A stretch of DNA of 64,000 nucleotides from Marinihelvus fidelis (GTDB lineage Bacteria; Pseudomonadota; Gammaproteobacteria; Xanthomonadales; SZUA-36), in assembly GCF_008725655.1 (NCBI RefSeq), contig NZ_VYXP01000002.1, positions 124,001 through 188,000 on the forward strand, in the 5' to 3' direction. The notes beneath the pieces are model-generated. The model was not told where the DNA came from, did no database searches, and saw nothing but the letters and a program-made list of their open reading frames with translations. Numbering within the stretch: the stretch's first letter is position 1; each line of letters starts with the position of its first letter. This document shows positions 1-11,895 of the stretch, piece by piece. Position numbers and translations under genes: made by a program.

Positions 1-1191
1 GCCAAACCTCGAAAGAAACTTTATCGCCTGGCGGATGGCGGCGGCTTGATGCTGACCATCATGCCGAACGGCACCAAGTATTGGCACTTTCGTTTTCGGA
101 CACGTGGAAAGGAGCAACTGGTCAGTTTCGGGCCAGCAAGGGAACTGTCTCTCGCCGAAGCCAGGGAAAAGCGAAAAGAAGCCCGCGCCGGGCTTCGGAA
201 TGGCCTGACACCCCAGGCTACCCGGCAGATTAATGCGGCCGCCCAACGCGATACGTTCAAGTCGTTGGCCATGGAATGGTATGAGCGGAAATCGGCCACG
301 TGGTCGAACAAAAAGCACCGGCAAAACATCCTGGCCAGCCTAGAAAACGACGTATTTCCACAAATAGGGGATAAACCAGTCCGCGAAATCACAGCCCGTG
401 ACATTCTCGACACGGTCCAGCTCATCGTAGATCGCGGCTCCACAGATACTGCATCCAGGACACTCCAACGAATAGGCTCAGTAATGAAACTGGGGGTTGT
501 GCTTCGAATGATCGAAAACAGTCCAGCTGATGGGCTTTCTGAATGGGTCAGCGTGCCGCGTGGCGGGCACCTGCCCGCATTACAACCAGCTGAACTCGGC
601 ACCCTACTCCATACACTCGATTCCCCAGAATCTCTTAAGTCCGCGCTCCGGCCGGTTACGATTCTGGCCATTGAACTTCAGATGTTGACGGTTTTAAGAC
701 CCGGAGAGCTCTGCCACGGCGAGTGGAAAGAAATCGACCTTGACGCGGCAACCTGGACCATCGCTGCGGCCAAAATGAAAATGTCACGTCCACATAACGT
801 ACCACTCTCGCAACAGGCGCTTGTTGCGATACGCGAACTCTACCAACGTACCGGAAACAATCGCTGGATGTTTCCTGGCACTCGCGGTGCCGCGACAATG
901 AGCGGCCAAACTGTCAACCAGGCAATTAAGCGTCTTGGTTTCGGCGGACGGCATTGCGCCCATGGTTTCCGAACTACGTTCAGTACTTGGGCAAACGAAT
1001 CCACCAGTTTTTCCGAAGACGTGATCGAGTACCAACTCGCCCACATCCCTGCGAATAAGGTACGGGCCGCTTACAACAGGGCCAAGTACTTCGACGATCG
1101 TAAACGGCTTATGCAAGCCTGGGCGGACTTCACCGACACCATGCGCGGCATCAGCGGCAAGATCACTCCAAAAAGCCATACAGCAACATGA
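1..1191 (+). CDS. Tyrosine-type integrase, P4-like (5' end cut by window edge)
   Basis: Site-specific recombinase that would integrate or excise the genomic island. The frame is open from base 1, so the true start lies outside the window; the visible beginning (KKLYRLADGGGLML) is the N-terminal DUF4102-type arm-binding region of P4-like integrases. A core-binding domain follows, then the catalytic domain: Arg in the RPGEL motif (nt 697-699), HGFR box (His nt 961, Arg nt 970), a further His (nt 1042) and the probable Tyr nucleophile in AAYNRAKY (nt 1072-1074). All catalytic positions are intact, so the enzyme is probably active. The stop overlaps the next start as ATGA. Codon use is less GC-rich than in the core genes further right, consistent with transfer. 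The tRNA-Val whose 3' end is duplicated near 19.5 and 20.9 kb is a plausible target, but the integrase lies at the far end from it. Confidence 0.93.
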   Translation, partial: AKPRKKLYRLADGGGLMLTIMPNGTKYWHFRFRTRGKEQLVSFGPARELSLAEAREKRKEARAGLRNGLTPQATRQINAAAQRDTFKSLAMEWYERKSATWSNKKHRQNILASLENDVFPQIGDKPVREITARDILDTVQLIVDRGSTDTASRTLQRIGSVMKLGVVLRMIENSPADGLSEWVSVPRGGHLPALQPAELGTLLHTLDSPESLKSALRPVTILAIELQMLTVLRPGELCHGEWKEIDLDAATWTIAAAKMKMSRPHNVPLSQQALVAIRELYQRTGNNRWMFPGTRGAATMSGQTVNQAIKRLGFGGRHCAHGFRTTFSTWANESTSFSEDVIEYQLAHIPANKVRAAYNRAKYFDDRKRLMQAWADFTDTMRGISGKITPKSHTAT

Positions 1192-1901
1192 AACGCAGTA
1201 ATTCTATTCCCTGGCACGAACACCCTGATGGCGCTTTGATATTCAAGGCCATCCTTGAGCATGAACGACGGACCGGCAGCAATTCTGACCCGCAACAAAA
1301 TACCGAGATATTGCTGCGTCATCTACATGGAAAAATACAAGAGTGGAAAAACGAACATGACAATATTGGTGCGATTAACGACCGGCTGCGTTCGGCCATG
1401 CTGGAGGAAGCCCAGGTACTTTCTGCCAAACTTTCTGATGTCATTTACGCCCTGAATCTGCCAACTGGATCCTTGTCTTACTTCAGCACACATGAAATTA
1501 AAGCAAGGATGCGCGCGCAGCAAAACGCGTTCAACTCACCATTTGACGAAGACTATTTTGACCAACAAGACATTAGTGCCCACCTATCACTCGCCTTCAC
1601 CGAATACCCCGAAGCTGAAATTCACCTGGATGAGTGGCTTGAGAAACTTACAAACCCTTCGACTCTCGACAGGCTTGCACCGAAACCAGTTGTAAAGAAG
1701 GTCAATACCGAGGAGGTAATCATCACATTTGTCGCGCGAAGAATCGCTACATTTTTGTACAGACGCTACGACAGGACACTGCCTGCAACGATCGAACGAA
1801 TCTGTGCAATTGAATTTCCTAACGCCCAAATTACTCGAGATTCGATCCGGTCCAAGCTTCGTGGCTTCGACCCGTTACAAGTTGGGCTCAAGGATTTTTA
1901 A
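1188..1901 (+). CDS. Unknown protein translationally coupled to the integrase
   Basis: 237-residue soluble protein of no family I recognise. The start ATG overlaps the integrase stop by four bases (ATGA), so the two are probably translated together. The sequence is mixed alpha-helical with no signal peptide, transmembrane segment or clear metal-binding cluster; it is rich in Asn, Asp and Glu and has a Trp/Leu helix (DEWLEKL) near residue 150. The C-terminal part, about residues 170-237, is basic (FVARRIATFLYRRYDR) and could be a nucleic-acid binding surface; this is inference. Coupling to an integrase suggests a role in element mobility or maintenance. Codon use resembles the integrase rather than the core genes. 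Confidence 0.7.
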   Translation: MKRSNSIPWHEHPDGALIFKAILEHERRTGSNSDPQQNTEILLRHLHGKIQEWKNEHDNIGAINDRLRSAMLEEAQVLSAKLSDVIYALNLPTGSLSYFSTHEIKARMRAQQNAFNSPFDEDYFDQQDISAHLSLAFTEYPEAEIHLDEWLEKLTNPSTLDRLAPKPVVKKVNTEEVIITFVARRIATFLYRRYDRTLPATIERICAIEFPNAQITRDSIRSKLRGFDPLQVGLKDF

Positions 1902-1961
1902 CCGCCCTGTACACTAAGCTGGATTTATATCGGTTCGGGCACGAATGCGATTGACTGGACC

Positions 1962-2113
1962 ATGCGTACCAAACACAAAAGCATCCGTTTCAGTGACCAA
2001 AGTCAGAAATTAATCACACCTGACGCCGCCGAGACCTGGCCAACGCCCTGAATGTGGCTATCGATGAACTGCTCTGTAAGCAGTCCGAAAAAATAGCCTG
2101 CCAGATTATTTAA
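1962..2113 (+). pseudogene. Decayed ribbon-helix-helix-like small protein
   Basis: Two short reading frames together look like one small DNA-binding protein. The first begins with ATG at 1962 and reads MRTKHKSIRFSDQSQKLI, typical of CopG/Arc-type antitoxin N-termini. The second, in another frame from about 2024, reads DLANALNVAIDELL and stops at 2113, typical of a C-terminal helix. A frameshift near 2015-2035 separates them. No partner toxin is visible. The assignment rests on pattern alone. Confidence 0.35.
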
Positions 2114-2119
2114 TGCCGC

Positions 2120-2150
2120 TTGACCTTACCATCATGGGAGGGTTTAGGAT
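2120..2150 (+). promoter_or_regulatory. MerR-family (CueR-type) promoter/operator of cueR-copA
   Basis: A -35 box TTGACC (2120-2125) and a -10 box TAGGAT (2145-2150) are separated by 19 bp, the over-long spacer typical of promoters that MerR-family regulators untwist. An imperfect dyad ACCTTACC-N5-GGGAGGGT fills the spacer, resembling CueR operators. It lies 47 bp upstream of the cueR start, so cueR would be autoregulated and co-transcribed with copA. Confidence 0.8.
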
Positions 2151-2196
2151 CGTGCCGTAACCGTTAATCGATAACGGTGTGCGGAGGAACATTCCC

Positions 2197-2588
2197 GTGA
2201 ATATTGGACAGGCGGCAGACGCGACCGGTGTATCGGCAAAGCGCATCAGGTACTACGAGCAGATCGGTTTGCTCGGTAAGACAACACGTAGTGAATCCGG
2301 CTACCGGGTCTTCGACCAGGAAGCCCTGCACACCTTGCGATTTATCAGGCGAGCGCGCCGGCTTGGTTTTTCCGTCCCGAAGATCTCGGCACTGTTGGAA
2401 CTATGGCAGGACCAGGGCCGTAGCAGCGCAGACGTTAAACGTCTCGTCGAGACACACCTTGATGAACTGCGGGAAAAGATCGGCGATCTCCAGTCGATGG
2501 TTGATACCCTCCAACACCTGGCCGATCGTTGCGACGGCGACGCTCGCCCCGACTGTCCGATTTTGCACGGCCTCGAAAGGAGCGCCAC

Positions 2589-2592
<4 letters not shown>
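2197..2592 (+). CDS. cueR: Copper-responsive MerR-family regulator, CueR type
   Basis: Cytoplasmic Cu(I) sensor that activates the promoter just upstream. The N-terminus is the MerR helix-turn-helix ([20 protein letters not shown]), followed by the dimerisation helix. The C-terminal metal loop has two Cys separated by seven residues ([10 protein letters not shown]), the CueR Cu(I) spacing. The position that is Cys in Hg/Zn/Cd sensors is Ser here (GRSSADV), which points to a monovalent metal. The GTG at 2197 is chosen because GGAGG lies 9 bases before it; an in-frame GTG at 2179 would add six residues and has no ribosome-binding site. The stop overlaps copA as ATGA. Confidence 0.9.
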
Positions 2593-4706
<2,114 letters not shown>

Positions 4707-4797
4707 TGTTGCTGTCGCGTGAACGGCGAAACACCTGGCTTCACGGGTATTACCGTTCAATTGTCCAAATCATGGCCGGGATGTATTCTAAACAGAC

Positions 4798-5130
4798 ATG
4801 AAGTACCTGCTCGCCATATTCATGCTGTTGTATGCCCTGCAACCCGTGCCGTTGCAGGCGTGCGATATGGATATGGACAAGGCCCAGGACAACACGCATC
4901 ACTCGACGATGCTCGATAGTGACTCGCCTGATTGCTGCGATTCAGAAGATTCAATGTCGGGCGATTGCATGGATGCGGCAACATGCGGTAGTTGCCCGAT
5001 CGGGTTGACGTTATTCGCGACAAAGCCTGTTCGCCTAATATTGACGTCCTCCAGGCATCTTGAGGTCCTGGAGTCTTCCAGGCTTACTGCAATCCATAGC
5101 CATCCCCCATTTCGTCCACCCATCGCCTGA
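4798..5130 (+). CDS. Small Cys/Asp/His-rich exported protein
   Basis: 110-residue protein with a signal peptide (MKYLLAIFMLLYALQPVPLQA) and a mature region dense in metal ligands: CDMDMD, HHST, DCCDSED, GDCMDAATCGSCP. It ends in PPFRPPI, an ending I associate with small proteins encoded in front of copper or czc-type efflux genes (CopL-like or DUF2946-like). It probably binds copper in the periplasm or helps regulate the pump; this is inference. It lies between copA and the cusCBA-type genes on the same strand. TTGTCC (4761) and TATTCT (4784), 17 bp apart, look like a promoter, but the leader would be only a few bases. Confidence 0.7.
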   Translation: MKYLLAIFMLLYALQPVPLQACDMDMDKAQDNTHHSTMLDSDSPDCCDSEDSMSGDCMDAATCGSCPIGLTLFATKPVRLILTSSRHLEVLESSRLTAIHSHPPFRPPIA

Positions 5131-5225
5131 CCAACTCTTTCAGCCCCGCGATAGCCGGCGGCTGACACTTCACTATTTCGTGAACACGCTGGAAAGCGTG
5201 ACCTGTTTTATTACAGGAGTTGATT

Positions 5226-6506
5226 ATGCGTTGCATCCACAAGTTTTTCCGTTTTACAAAAATGTCCGGGCTGATGATGGCCCTGATTGTCACGCTGCTG
5301 TCCACAGGGGCAGGAGCCGAATCGCTGTCACTGGCCGAAGCCGAGTCACTGGCCGTGCTCCAGGACCCTTCCGTGGAGTCGGTAAGATCACGACAGGCGG
5401 CGCTCAACGAGCTTGAAGTCGCTGCCGGCCAATTTCCCGATCCGCAATTGAAATTCGGCATGATGTCCGTGCCCACGGACACTTTTGACCTGGACCAGGA
5501 GGCCATGACCCAGATGCAGGTGGGGGTGATACAGCGGTTTCCCAGGGGGCAATCCAGGGAATTGCGCGCCGCGCAGCTGAATGAGCGCTCGAAAGCGCTG
5601 GGCGACACGGCACAGGACCTGCTGCTTCGGGTCCGGCTGGCGGTACGTGAGAATTACCTCGAAGTTCTGAAGCAAGTGCACCTGGCGGCCATCAACGCAG
5701 ACGCCGTGGCGGCATTTTCCGATCTGGCAGACATCACCCAGGATTTTTACGCAACGGGCCGGGTTCAGCAGCAGGATGTTCTTCGCGCCGCAGTTGAACT
5801 GGCCAGGGTGCAAGAGCGCTCGGTGCGCATTACCGAGGAAGAGCAACAGGCCCGGGGGCGCCTGGCGGCCTGGATTGGCGATGACGCGTGGCGGGACATC
5901 AGCCCTGAATGGCCGGTTATTCACGAACCCGGTGCACTACAGGAGACGAAAAAGGGTTTAACCGACCACCCCCGGATTCGCGCGCTGCACCAGGAGGTGA
6001 TTGCCGCCGAAAAAGGCATTGAGCTCGCCGAGCAGAACTACAAACCGGAATTTGCCGTTGACCTGACTTATGGCGGTCGTGCCGGTGAAAACCCGGATGG
6101 CAGCCATCGGGCTGATTTGCTCAGCCTGATGGTGCGAATGGACCTGCCCCTGTTTACGGGTAACCGCCAGGACCGGGTCGTACAGGCGAGCATCGCGAAC
6201 TCTTCGGCAGCGGCCTTTAACCGCGATGACGCCTATCGGCGCATGTCCAGCGAGGCGGAGGTTCATCATGCCACCTGGCAGCGCCAGCAGGAGCGACTGG
6301 ACCTGTACGAAGCGTCGCTGTTGCCGGATGCCGACTTCAACGCCCAGGCAACCTTCGATGCCTACCAGGCCGCCCTGGAAGACCTGACAACACTGATGCG
6401 CGCGCGCATCACGGAATTCGACCTGCAGCTGGAGCATGCGCGGCTGAAAGCCGAATCGTTCAAATCCCAGGCACGCCTGCTGTACCTGGAGGGGGCATCA
6501 TCATGA
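5226..6506 (+). CDS. cusC: Outer-membrane channel of RND metal efflux (TolC family, CusC-like)
   Basis: 426-residue TolC-family channel through which a CusBA-type pump would expel metal across the outer membrane. The signal peptide ends near GAGA-ES with no lipobox Cys, so it is not the lipoprotein form found in E. coli CusC. The mature protein shows the two outer-membrane efflux repeats, starting SLSLAEAESLAVLQDPSV, with long coiled-coil stretches rich in Gln, Arg and Glu. ATG 5226 is chosen because CAGGAG lies 6 bases upstream; an in-frame TTG at 5220 lies inside the spacer. The stop overlaps the next gene as ATGA. Confidence 0.88.
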   Translation: MRCIHKFFRFTKMSGLMMALIVTLLSTGAGAESLSLAEAESLAVLQDPSVESVRSRQAALNELEVAAGQFPDPQLKFGMMSVPTDTFDLDQEAMTQMQVGVIQRFPRGQSRELRAAQLNERSKALGDTAQDLLLRVRLAVRENYLEVLKQVHLAAINADAVAAFSDLADITQDFYATGRVQQQDVLRAAVELARVQERSVRITEEEQQARGRLAAWIGDDAWRDISPEWPVIHEPGALQETKKGLTDHPRIRALHQEVIAAEKGIELAEQNYKPEFAVDLTYGGRAGENPDGSHRADLLSLMVRMDLPLFTGNRQDRVVQASIANSSAAAFNRDDAYRRMSSEAEVHHATWQRQQERLDLYEASLLPDADFNAQATFDAYQAALEDLTTLMRARITEFDLQLEHARLKAESFKSQARLLYLEGASS

Positions 6507-8002
6507 AAAATCTTATTGGATTCACCCTGGTAGGCGGGTTGTTTGTCCTGGCGGGCTTCTACCTGGGTTCTGCCGCCACCGACAAGCCTGACGAAAGTGC
6601 TGATGAGCCCCGGGAGCAGGCGCGCAAGGTCGAGTACTGGGTGGCGCCCATGGACCCCAATTTCCGCCGTGATGAGCCGGGCAAGTCGCCGATGGGCATG
6701 GACCTGGTTCCGGTGTATGCGGACGAGGCGTCATCGGCTGGCGGCGTCACCATCAGCCCGGCGCTGGAAAACAACCTGGGTGTGCAAACCGCACTGGCCG
6801 AGGTGCGTCCATTGTGGCGGCGTATCGAGGCCACCGGGTATGTCGGGCTGGACGAAACCCGGATCAGTCACATCAATATCCGCACGCAGGGCTGGATCGA
6901 GCGATTGTTCGTGAATGCAGAAGGCACGCGCGTGAGCAAGGGCGACCTCCTGTTTGAGCTGTACTCGCCCGAGCTGGTCAATGCCCAGAAAGAATACCTG
7001 CAGGCGCTAAGGCGCGGTGATACCCGCCTGTTGCAGGGCGCGGACGGAAAACTTCGCGCATTGGGGATGATCCCCTCTGAGATTGATGTCCTGAAAGCAT
7101 CCGGAACGGCGTCCGAACGAATCAAGATCGTGGCACCGCGTGATGGCGTCGTCACTGAACTGCTGGCCCGCGAAGGCATGTATATCCAGCCCAACACCAC
7201 GGTGATGAGCCTGGCCGACCTTGGCAGTGTCTGGCTACAGGCCGAAGTGTTCGAATCGCAGGTCGAATGGGTCGCCGAGGGGCAAGCGGCAGAAGCCACC
7301 CTGGAGTACATGCCCGGCGCCGTGTTCAGTGGTGAGGTTGAGTACGTCTACCCGGTTCTGGATGCCGAAACGCGAACGCTGCGGGTGCGGCTACGCTTCG
7401 ATAATCACGGCGAAAAACTCAAGCCCAACATGTATGCGCGGGTATCGATTTTCGGTCGATTACAGCCCCGGGCACTGAGCATCCCCCGCCAGGCCCTGAT
7501 CCGTGGGGCCGACCGCGACCGCGTCGTGGTCGCCCTCGGCGAGGGCCGGTTCACGGTTCATGAAGTGCTCACGGGCATGGAAAGCGGTGACTGGGTAGAG
7601 ATCCTTGCGGGAATCGACGCCGGCGACCGGGTGGTGACATCGGCCCAGTTCCTGATCGATTCCGAAGCCAGCCTTGTGGGCAGCATCATCCGCCTGGGGC
7701 ACGTTGAGGATACGCCTGCCAACGACGAACCGGTCAAAGCGTTCGGCAACGGCTGGATCGAAGAGATCAAGGCGGCTGAGGGGCGCATGCGGATATCTCA
7801 TGGCCCCATCGATGCGCTGGGCTGGCCGGCGATGAACATGGAGTTCGGCGTCGACCCCGCGGTTGACCTGGCGAACCTGGAAGTGGGCCAGGATATCCGC
7901 TTTCAGATAGAGCAGATTTCCTCCGGTCGGTTCGTCATCACCGCCGCCAACCTGAGGGACAACAGCGAGCCTTCAACCAATGGAGATCACGACCATGATT
8001 GA
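6503..8002 (+). CDS. cusB: RND metal-efflux periplasmic adaptor with CusF-like tail (CusB-like)
   Basis: 499-residue membrane-fusion protein linking the inner-membrane pump to the outer channel. Order: N-terminal membrane anchor (residues 4-24), heavy-metal-binding motif ([21 protein letters not shown]), lipoyl/barrel-sandwich and beta-barrel domains ([30 protein letters not shown]), a membrane-proximal domain, and from about residue 410 an extra domain ([30 protein letters not shown]) matching CusF, the periplasmic Cu(I)/Ag(I) chaperone (W and M ligands). In E. coli CusF is a separate protein; here chaperone and adaptor are one chain. It overlaps its neighbours at both ends. Confidence 0.93.
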   Translation: MKNLIGFTLVGGLFVLAGFYLGSAATDKPDESADEPREQARKVEYWVAPMDPNFRRDEPGKSPMGMDLVPVYADEASSAGGVTISPALENNLGVQTALAEVRPLWRRIEATGYVGLDETRISHINIRTQGWIERLFVNAEGTRVSKGDLLFELYSPELVNAQKEYLQALRRGDTRLLQGADGKLRALGMIPSEIDVLKASGTASERIKIVAPRDGVVTELLAREGMYIQPNTTVMSLADLGSVWLQAEVFESQVEWVAEGQAAEATLEYMPGAVFSGEVEYVYPVLDAETRTLRVRLRFDNHGEKLKPNMYARVSIFGRLQPRALSIPRQALIRGADRDRVVVALGEGRFTVHEVLTGMESGDWVEILAGIDAGDRVVTSAQFLIDSEASLVGSIIRLGHVEDTPANDEPVKAFGNGWIEEIKAAEGRMRISHGPIDALGWPAMNMEFGVDPAVDLANLEVGQDIRFQIEQISSGRFVITAANLRDNSEPSTNGDHDHD

Positions 8003-11000
8003 GGGCATCATTCGCTGGTCCATTGGCAACCGCTTCCTGGTAATTCTGCTCAGCCTGATCACGGCCGCCTGGGGCATTTATGTCCTGCGCAATACGCCGG
8101 TCGATGCGCTCCCAGACCTGTCCGATGTGCAAGTCATCGTCAAGACCTCGTACCCCGGCCAGGCGCCACAGGTGGTCGAGGACCAGGTCACCTACCCGTT
8201 GACCACGGCGATGCTGTCCGTCCCAGGTGCAGAAACGGTTCGCGGCTACTCATTTTTCGGCGATTCCTATGTCTATGTCATCTTCGAAGACGGCACGGAC
8301 CTTTACTGGGCGCGTTCCCGCGTCCTGGAATACCTGAACCAGGTCACGGGCCAACTCCCCGCCGAGGCAAAACCCGCGCTCGGGCCGGATGCGACCGGCG
8401 TCGGCTGGGTCTACGAATATGCCCTGCAGGACCGCAGCGGAAACCACAACCTGGCTGACCTGCGTTCCATCCAGGATTGGTTCCTGAAGTATGAATTGCA
8501 GACCGTTCCAGGCGTGGCGGAAGTCGCCACCATTGGCGGCATGGTGCGCCAGTACCAGGTAGTCGTGAACCCGGATGCATTACGCGCCTACGGGCTGCCC
8601 CTGGCCAAGATCCGCAACGCCATCCAGGCGGGTAACCGCGAAGTGGGCGGCTCGGTCATTGAAATGGGCGAAGCGGAGTACATGATCCGCGCCACGGGCT
8701 ATCTGCAATCCGTCGAGGACCTGGCCGAAATACCGCTGGGCATGAATGCGACCGGCACCCCGGTCCGGCTGGCCGACGTTGCCGAGATCCGCCTCGGGCC
8801 GCAGATGCGGCGCGGCATCGCCGAACTCAATGGCGAAGGTGAAGTGGTCGGCGGCGTGATTATCATGCGTTTTGGCGAGAATGCGCTGGCGACCATCGAA
8901 GCCGTCAAGCAACGGCTTGAAGAACTGAAAGCCAGCCTTCCCGAAGGCGTCGAAATTGTCGAAACCTATGACCGCTCGTCACTGATCCTGGGTGCGGTGG
9001 AAACGCTGCAGGAAAAACTGCTGGAGGAGTTCATCGTTGTCGTGCTCGTGTGCATGATTTTCCTGTTCCATGTGCGCTCCTCCCTGGTCGTCATCCTGTC
9101 GTTGCCGCTGGGCATCCTGGCAGCCTTCATTGTCATGGACGCACAAGGCCTGAACGCCAACATCATGTCCCTGGGCGGCATCGCCATCGCCATCGGTGCG
9201 ATGGTCGACGCGGCGATCGTCATGGTCGAGACGGTCCACAAGAAAATGGAACACGAGGACTATGACACGAAGAACCATTGGCAGACGGTGACCGAGGCCG
9301 CAGTGGAGGTCGGGCCACCTCTGTTCTTCTCGCTGTTGATCATCACCCTGAGTTTTCTGCCTGTATTTACCCTGCAGGCACAGGAAGGCCGGCTGTTTTC
9401 GCCGCTGGCATTCACCAAGACCTACGCGATGGCCGCGGCCGCCGGCTTGTCGATCACCCTGGTTCCGGTGCTGATGGGCTATTTCATTCGCGGGAAAATT
9501 GTTCCCGAACACAAAAACCCGGTGAATCGTGCGCTGATCTGGCTGTACCGTCCCCTGATCCGCCAGGTCACACTGCACCCGTGGAGAATCATGGTGATTG
9601 CAGGGGCGCTGGTCATCGCTGGTTTCTGGCCGCTCAAGCATATCGGCTCCGAGTTCATGCCCGACCTGAACGAGGGTGACCTGATGTATATGCCGACCAC
9701 CTTTCCGGGCATTTCGATCGGCAAGGCCCAGCAGCTGTTGCAGCAGACCGACAAGCTGATCATGTCGGTACCAGAAGTGAAACGCGTATTCGGCAAGGTC
9801 GGGCGGGCAGAAACCGCCACCGACCCGGCGCCGCTGAGCATGATTGAAACCGTGGTTCAGCTGAAACCGGAATCGGAATGGCGGCCGGGTGTCACCATTG
9901 ACGACATCAAGGCTGAACTGAACCAGCGGCTGAAGATTCCGGGATTGACCAATGCCTGGGTTTACCCGATCAAGACCCGGATCGACATGCTGGCCACCGG
10001 CATCAAGACGCCGCTGGGCATCAAGGTCGCCGGCCCCGACCTGGGCGTTATCCAGCAAATTGGCGAGCAGATTGAAGATCTGCTCAGGGACCTGCCTGGT
10101 ACGGCTTCAGTATTTTCAGAGCGGGTTGCCGGTGGGCGCTACGTGACCGTGGACATACTGCGTGAACAGGCTTCGCGCTATGGACTCAATATCGATGATG
10201 TCCAGGCCGTGGTGACGACCGCCATCGGTGGAATGAACGTCACCGAGACGGTCGAAGGCCTGGAACGATACCCCGTTAATCTTCGCTACCCGCGTGAAAC
10301 CCGGGATTCACTGCAAAAACTACGTGACCTGGCCGTAGTCACTCCTACCGGACAGCAGATCCCGCTGTCTGCGGTGGCCGAGCTCCGGATCGAAGATGGT
10401 CCGCCGATGATCAAGAGCGAGAATGCGCGGCTGAACGGCTGGGTATTCGTTGATATCGATGGTGTTGACCTCGGCTCTTACGTCCAGTCGGCGAAAGATG
10501 TCGTCACCGACGGACTGGAACTGCCTGCCGGTTATTCACTGCAGTGGTCTGGACAATACGAGTACATGGAGCGGGCCCGGGAACGCCTGTTTATCGTCGT
10601 GCCGTTCACCCTCGTCGTTATCATGCTGCTGTTGTTTCTGAACTTCCGCAACCTGACCGAGGTGCTCATCATCCTGGGAACGCTGCCAACCGCGCTGGTC
10701 GGCGGAATCTGGCTGCTGTACCTGCTTGACTACAACCTGTCGGTCGCCGTCGGAGTCGGATTTATCGCGCTGGCCGGCGTTGCCGTCGAGATCGGCGTCG
10801 TCATGCTGGTCTACCTAAAACAGGCACTGGCCCGCGTGTATCACACGGCTGATGCCGAAGACCGGCCTATAACGCGGCAGGATTTCAACACAGCAGTCGT
10901 CGAAGGCGCACTCATGCGCGTACGCCCCATCATGATGACCGTGGCGGCCATCATCGCGGGCCTGCTGCCCATCATGCTGGGCAGCGGCACCGGCTCCGAG

Positions 11001-11153
11001 GTGATGCGCCGGATCGCCGCGCCCATGGTCGGCGGCATGATCAGCGCGACCCTGCTGACGCTGGCGGTCATCCCCGCCGCGTTTTTGATATGGCAAACTA
11101 TGACCTTGAACATGCAGCACCGACAAACACCCCAGGACGGCAACTCCACATGA
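7995..11153 (+). CDS. cusA: Heavy-metal RND inner-membrane pump, CusA type
   Basis: 1052-residue proton-driven pump of the HME-RND family, close to the 1047 residues of E. coli CusA. N-terminus [16 protein letters not shown] and the [14 protein letters not shown] signature are CusA-like, as are the TM4 acidic motif [12 protein letters not shown] and the Met-rich periplasmic cleft segments. With the upstream channel and adaptor it would form a Cu(I)/Ag(I) exporter spanning the envelope. ATG 7995 is preferred because GGAG lies 9 bases upstream and the family begins there; ATG 7980 is in frame but adds MEITT. The stop overlaps the CDF gene as ATGA, completing a four-gene coupled operon. Confidence 0.95.
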   Translation: MIEGIIRWSIGNRFLVILLSLITAAWGIYVLRNTPVDALPDLSDVQVIVKTSYPGQAPQVVEDQVTYPLTTAMLSVPGAETVRGYSFFGDSYVYVIFEDGTDLYWARSRVLEYLNQVTGQLPAEAKPALGPDATGVGWVYEYALQDRSGNHNLADLRSIQDWFLKYELQTVPGVAEVATIGGMVRQYQVVVNPDALRAYGLPLAKIRNAIQAGNREVGGSVIEMGEAEYMIRATGYLQSVEDLAEIPLGMNATGTPVRLADVAEIRLGPQMRRGIAELNGEGEVVGGVIIMRFGENALATIEAVKQRLEELKASLPEGVEIVETYDRSSLILGAVETLQEKLLEEFIVVVLVCMIFLFHVRSSLVVILSLPLGILAAFIVMDAQGLNANIMSLGGIAIAIGAMVDAAIVMVETVHKKMEHEDYDTKNHWQTVTEAAVEVGPPLFFSLLIITLSFLPVFTLQAQEGRLFSPLAFTKTYAMAAAAGLSITLVPVLMGYFIRGKIVPEHKNPVNRALIWLYRPLIRQVTLHPWRIMVIAGALVIAGFWPLKHIGSEFMPDLNEGDLMYMPTTFPGISIGKAQQLLQQTDKLIMSVPEVKRVFGKVGRAETATDPAPLSMIETVVQLKPESEWRPGVTIDDIKAELNQRLKIPGLTNAWVYPIKTRIDMLATGIKTPLGIKVAGPDLGVIQQIGEQIEDLLRDLPGTASVFSERVAGGRYVTVDILREQASRYGLNIDDVQAVVTTAIGGMNVTETVEGLERYPVNLRYPRETRDSLQKLRDLAVVTPTGQQIPLSAVAELRIEDGPPMIKSENARLNGWVFVDIDGVDLGSYVQSAKDVVTDGLELPAGYSLQWSGQYEYMERARERLFIVVPFTLVVIMLLLFLNFRNLTEVLIILGTLPTALVGGIWLLYLLDYNLSVAVGVGFIALAGVAVEIGVVMLVYLKQALARVYHTADAEDRPITRQDFNTAVVEGALMRVRPIMMTVAAIIAGLLPIMLGSGTGSEVMRRIAAPMVGGMISATLLTLAVIPAAFLIWQTMTLNMQHRQTPQDGNST

Positions 11154-11785
11154 GCGAAGCTGATTTTGACCTCGATTCGGCTGAGAAACGCCGCACGCTG
11201 TGGATAGTCCTGTGGCTCAACGTTGCCATTGCGCTCGGCTTCTTCGCAACAGGCTATTTCGGTGATTCCAACGCGCTGATCGCCAATGGGCTCGACAACA
11301 CGTCCGATGCAGTGGTCTACGGCCTGAGCTTACTGGCCCTGGCCCGCTCGCGATCTTGGAAACGCGGTGCGGCACGCTTCTCCAGCATCATGCTGCTACT
11401 TTTTGCCGCAGGCGTGGTTTTCGATGCATTCCGACGCTTTGTTGAAGGATCGGAGCCGGTGGGCGCCATTATGATGACGATGGCGGCCATTGCAGCGGTC
11501 GTAAACCTGCTATCGCTCTATATGCTCAAAAGCCTGAAGAGCAGCGATGTGAATCTCCGGGCTGCGACAACGTTCAGCTTCAATGACTTTATCTCCAATG
11601 GCGGGATCATCGTGGCGGGGGTTATCGTCCTGCTGACCGGAGCGAATTGGCCGGACCTCGTCGTCGGCGGCGCGGTGGCTTGCATCGCGCTGTATGGAGC
11701 CATCGAAATTTGGCGCGATGCTCACATGGACAAGCACGAAGAGACGGGAACCGAGCACCGCAAAGGCGACGGTTTCGGTCGCTGA
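11150..11785 (+). CDS. Cation diffusion facilitator family transporter
   Basis: 211-residue inner-membrane protein with six predicted helices, a metal/proton antiporter of the CDF family. Helix 2 carries DNTSD, the DxxxD form of the CDF metal site; helix 5 carries FNDFISN, with Asn and Asp at the usual HxxxD positions, so metal specificity is uncertain. The C-terminus is short (about 30 residues with DAHMDKHEE), lacking the full cytoplasmic domain of ZntB/YiiP-type members. Start ATG 11150 overlaps the pump's stop. It ends the + strand copper block and faces czcA. Confidence 0.85.
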   Translation: MSEADFDLDSAEKRRTLWIVLWLNVAIALGFFATGYFGDSNALIANGLDNTSDAVVYGLSLLALARSRSWKRGAARFSSIMLLLFAAGVVFDAFRRFVEGSEPVGAIMMTMAAIAAVVNLLSLYMLKSLKSSDVNLRAATTFSFNDFISNGGIIVAGVIVLLTGANWPDLVVGGAVACIALYGAIEIWRDAHMDKHEETGTEHRKGDGFGR

Positions 11786-11825
11786 TCGTTCGCAGCACCA
11801 AAAAATGCAACTCTTGAAGTTGATA

Positions 11826-11888
11826 CCCAGGGTGGTCCCTGGCGGGTGTGACGGGCCAGTAGCTGCCGATTGCTAGATGACCCGTCAC
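11826..11888. other. Convergent intergenic hairpins between the CDF gene and czcA
   Basis: The 110-bp gap between the two convergent operons holds two inverted repeats: CCAGGG-TGGT-CCCTGG (11827-11842) and GTGACGGG (11848-11855) with CCCGTCAC (11881-11888), the latter with an inner TAGC/GCTA pairing. Neither has a T-tract, so a simple intrinsic terminator is not proven; they may slow colliding transcription. Confidence 0.35.
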
Positions 11889-11895
11889 GACCTTG

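Noticed and set aside
8979-10058. 359-codon antisense ORF in the cusA-type gene
   Set aside because: Opposite a clear RND pump; composition of His/Gln/Arg/Asp typical of an antisense shadow in high-GC DNA, with no motif.
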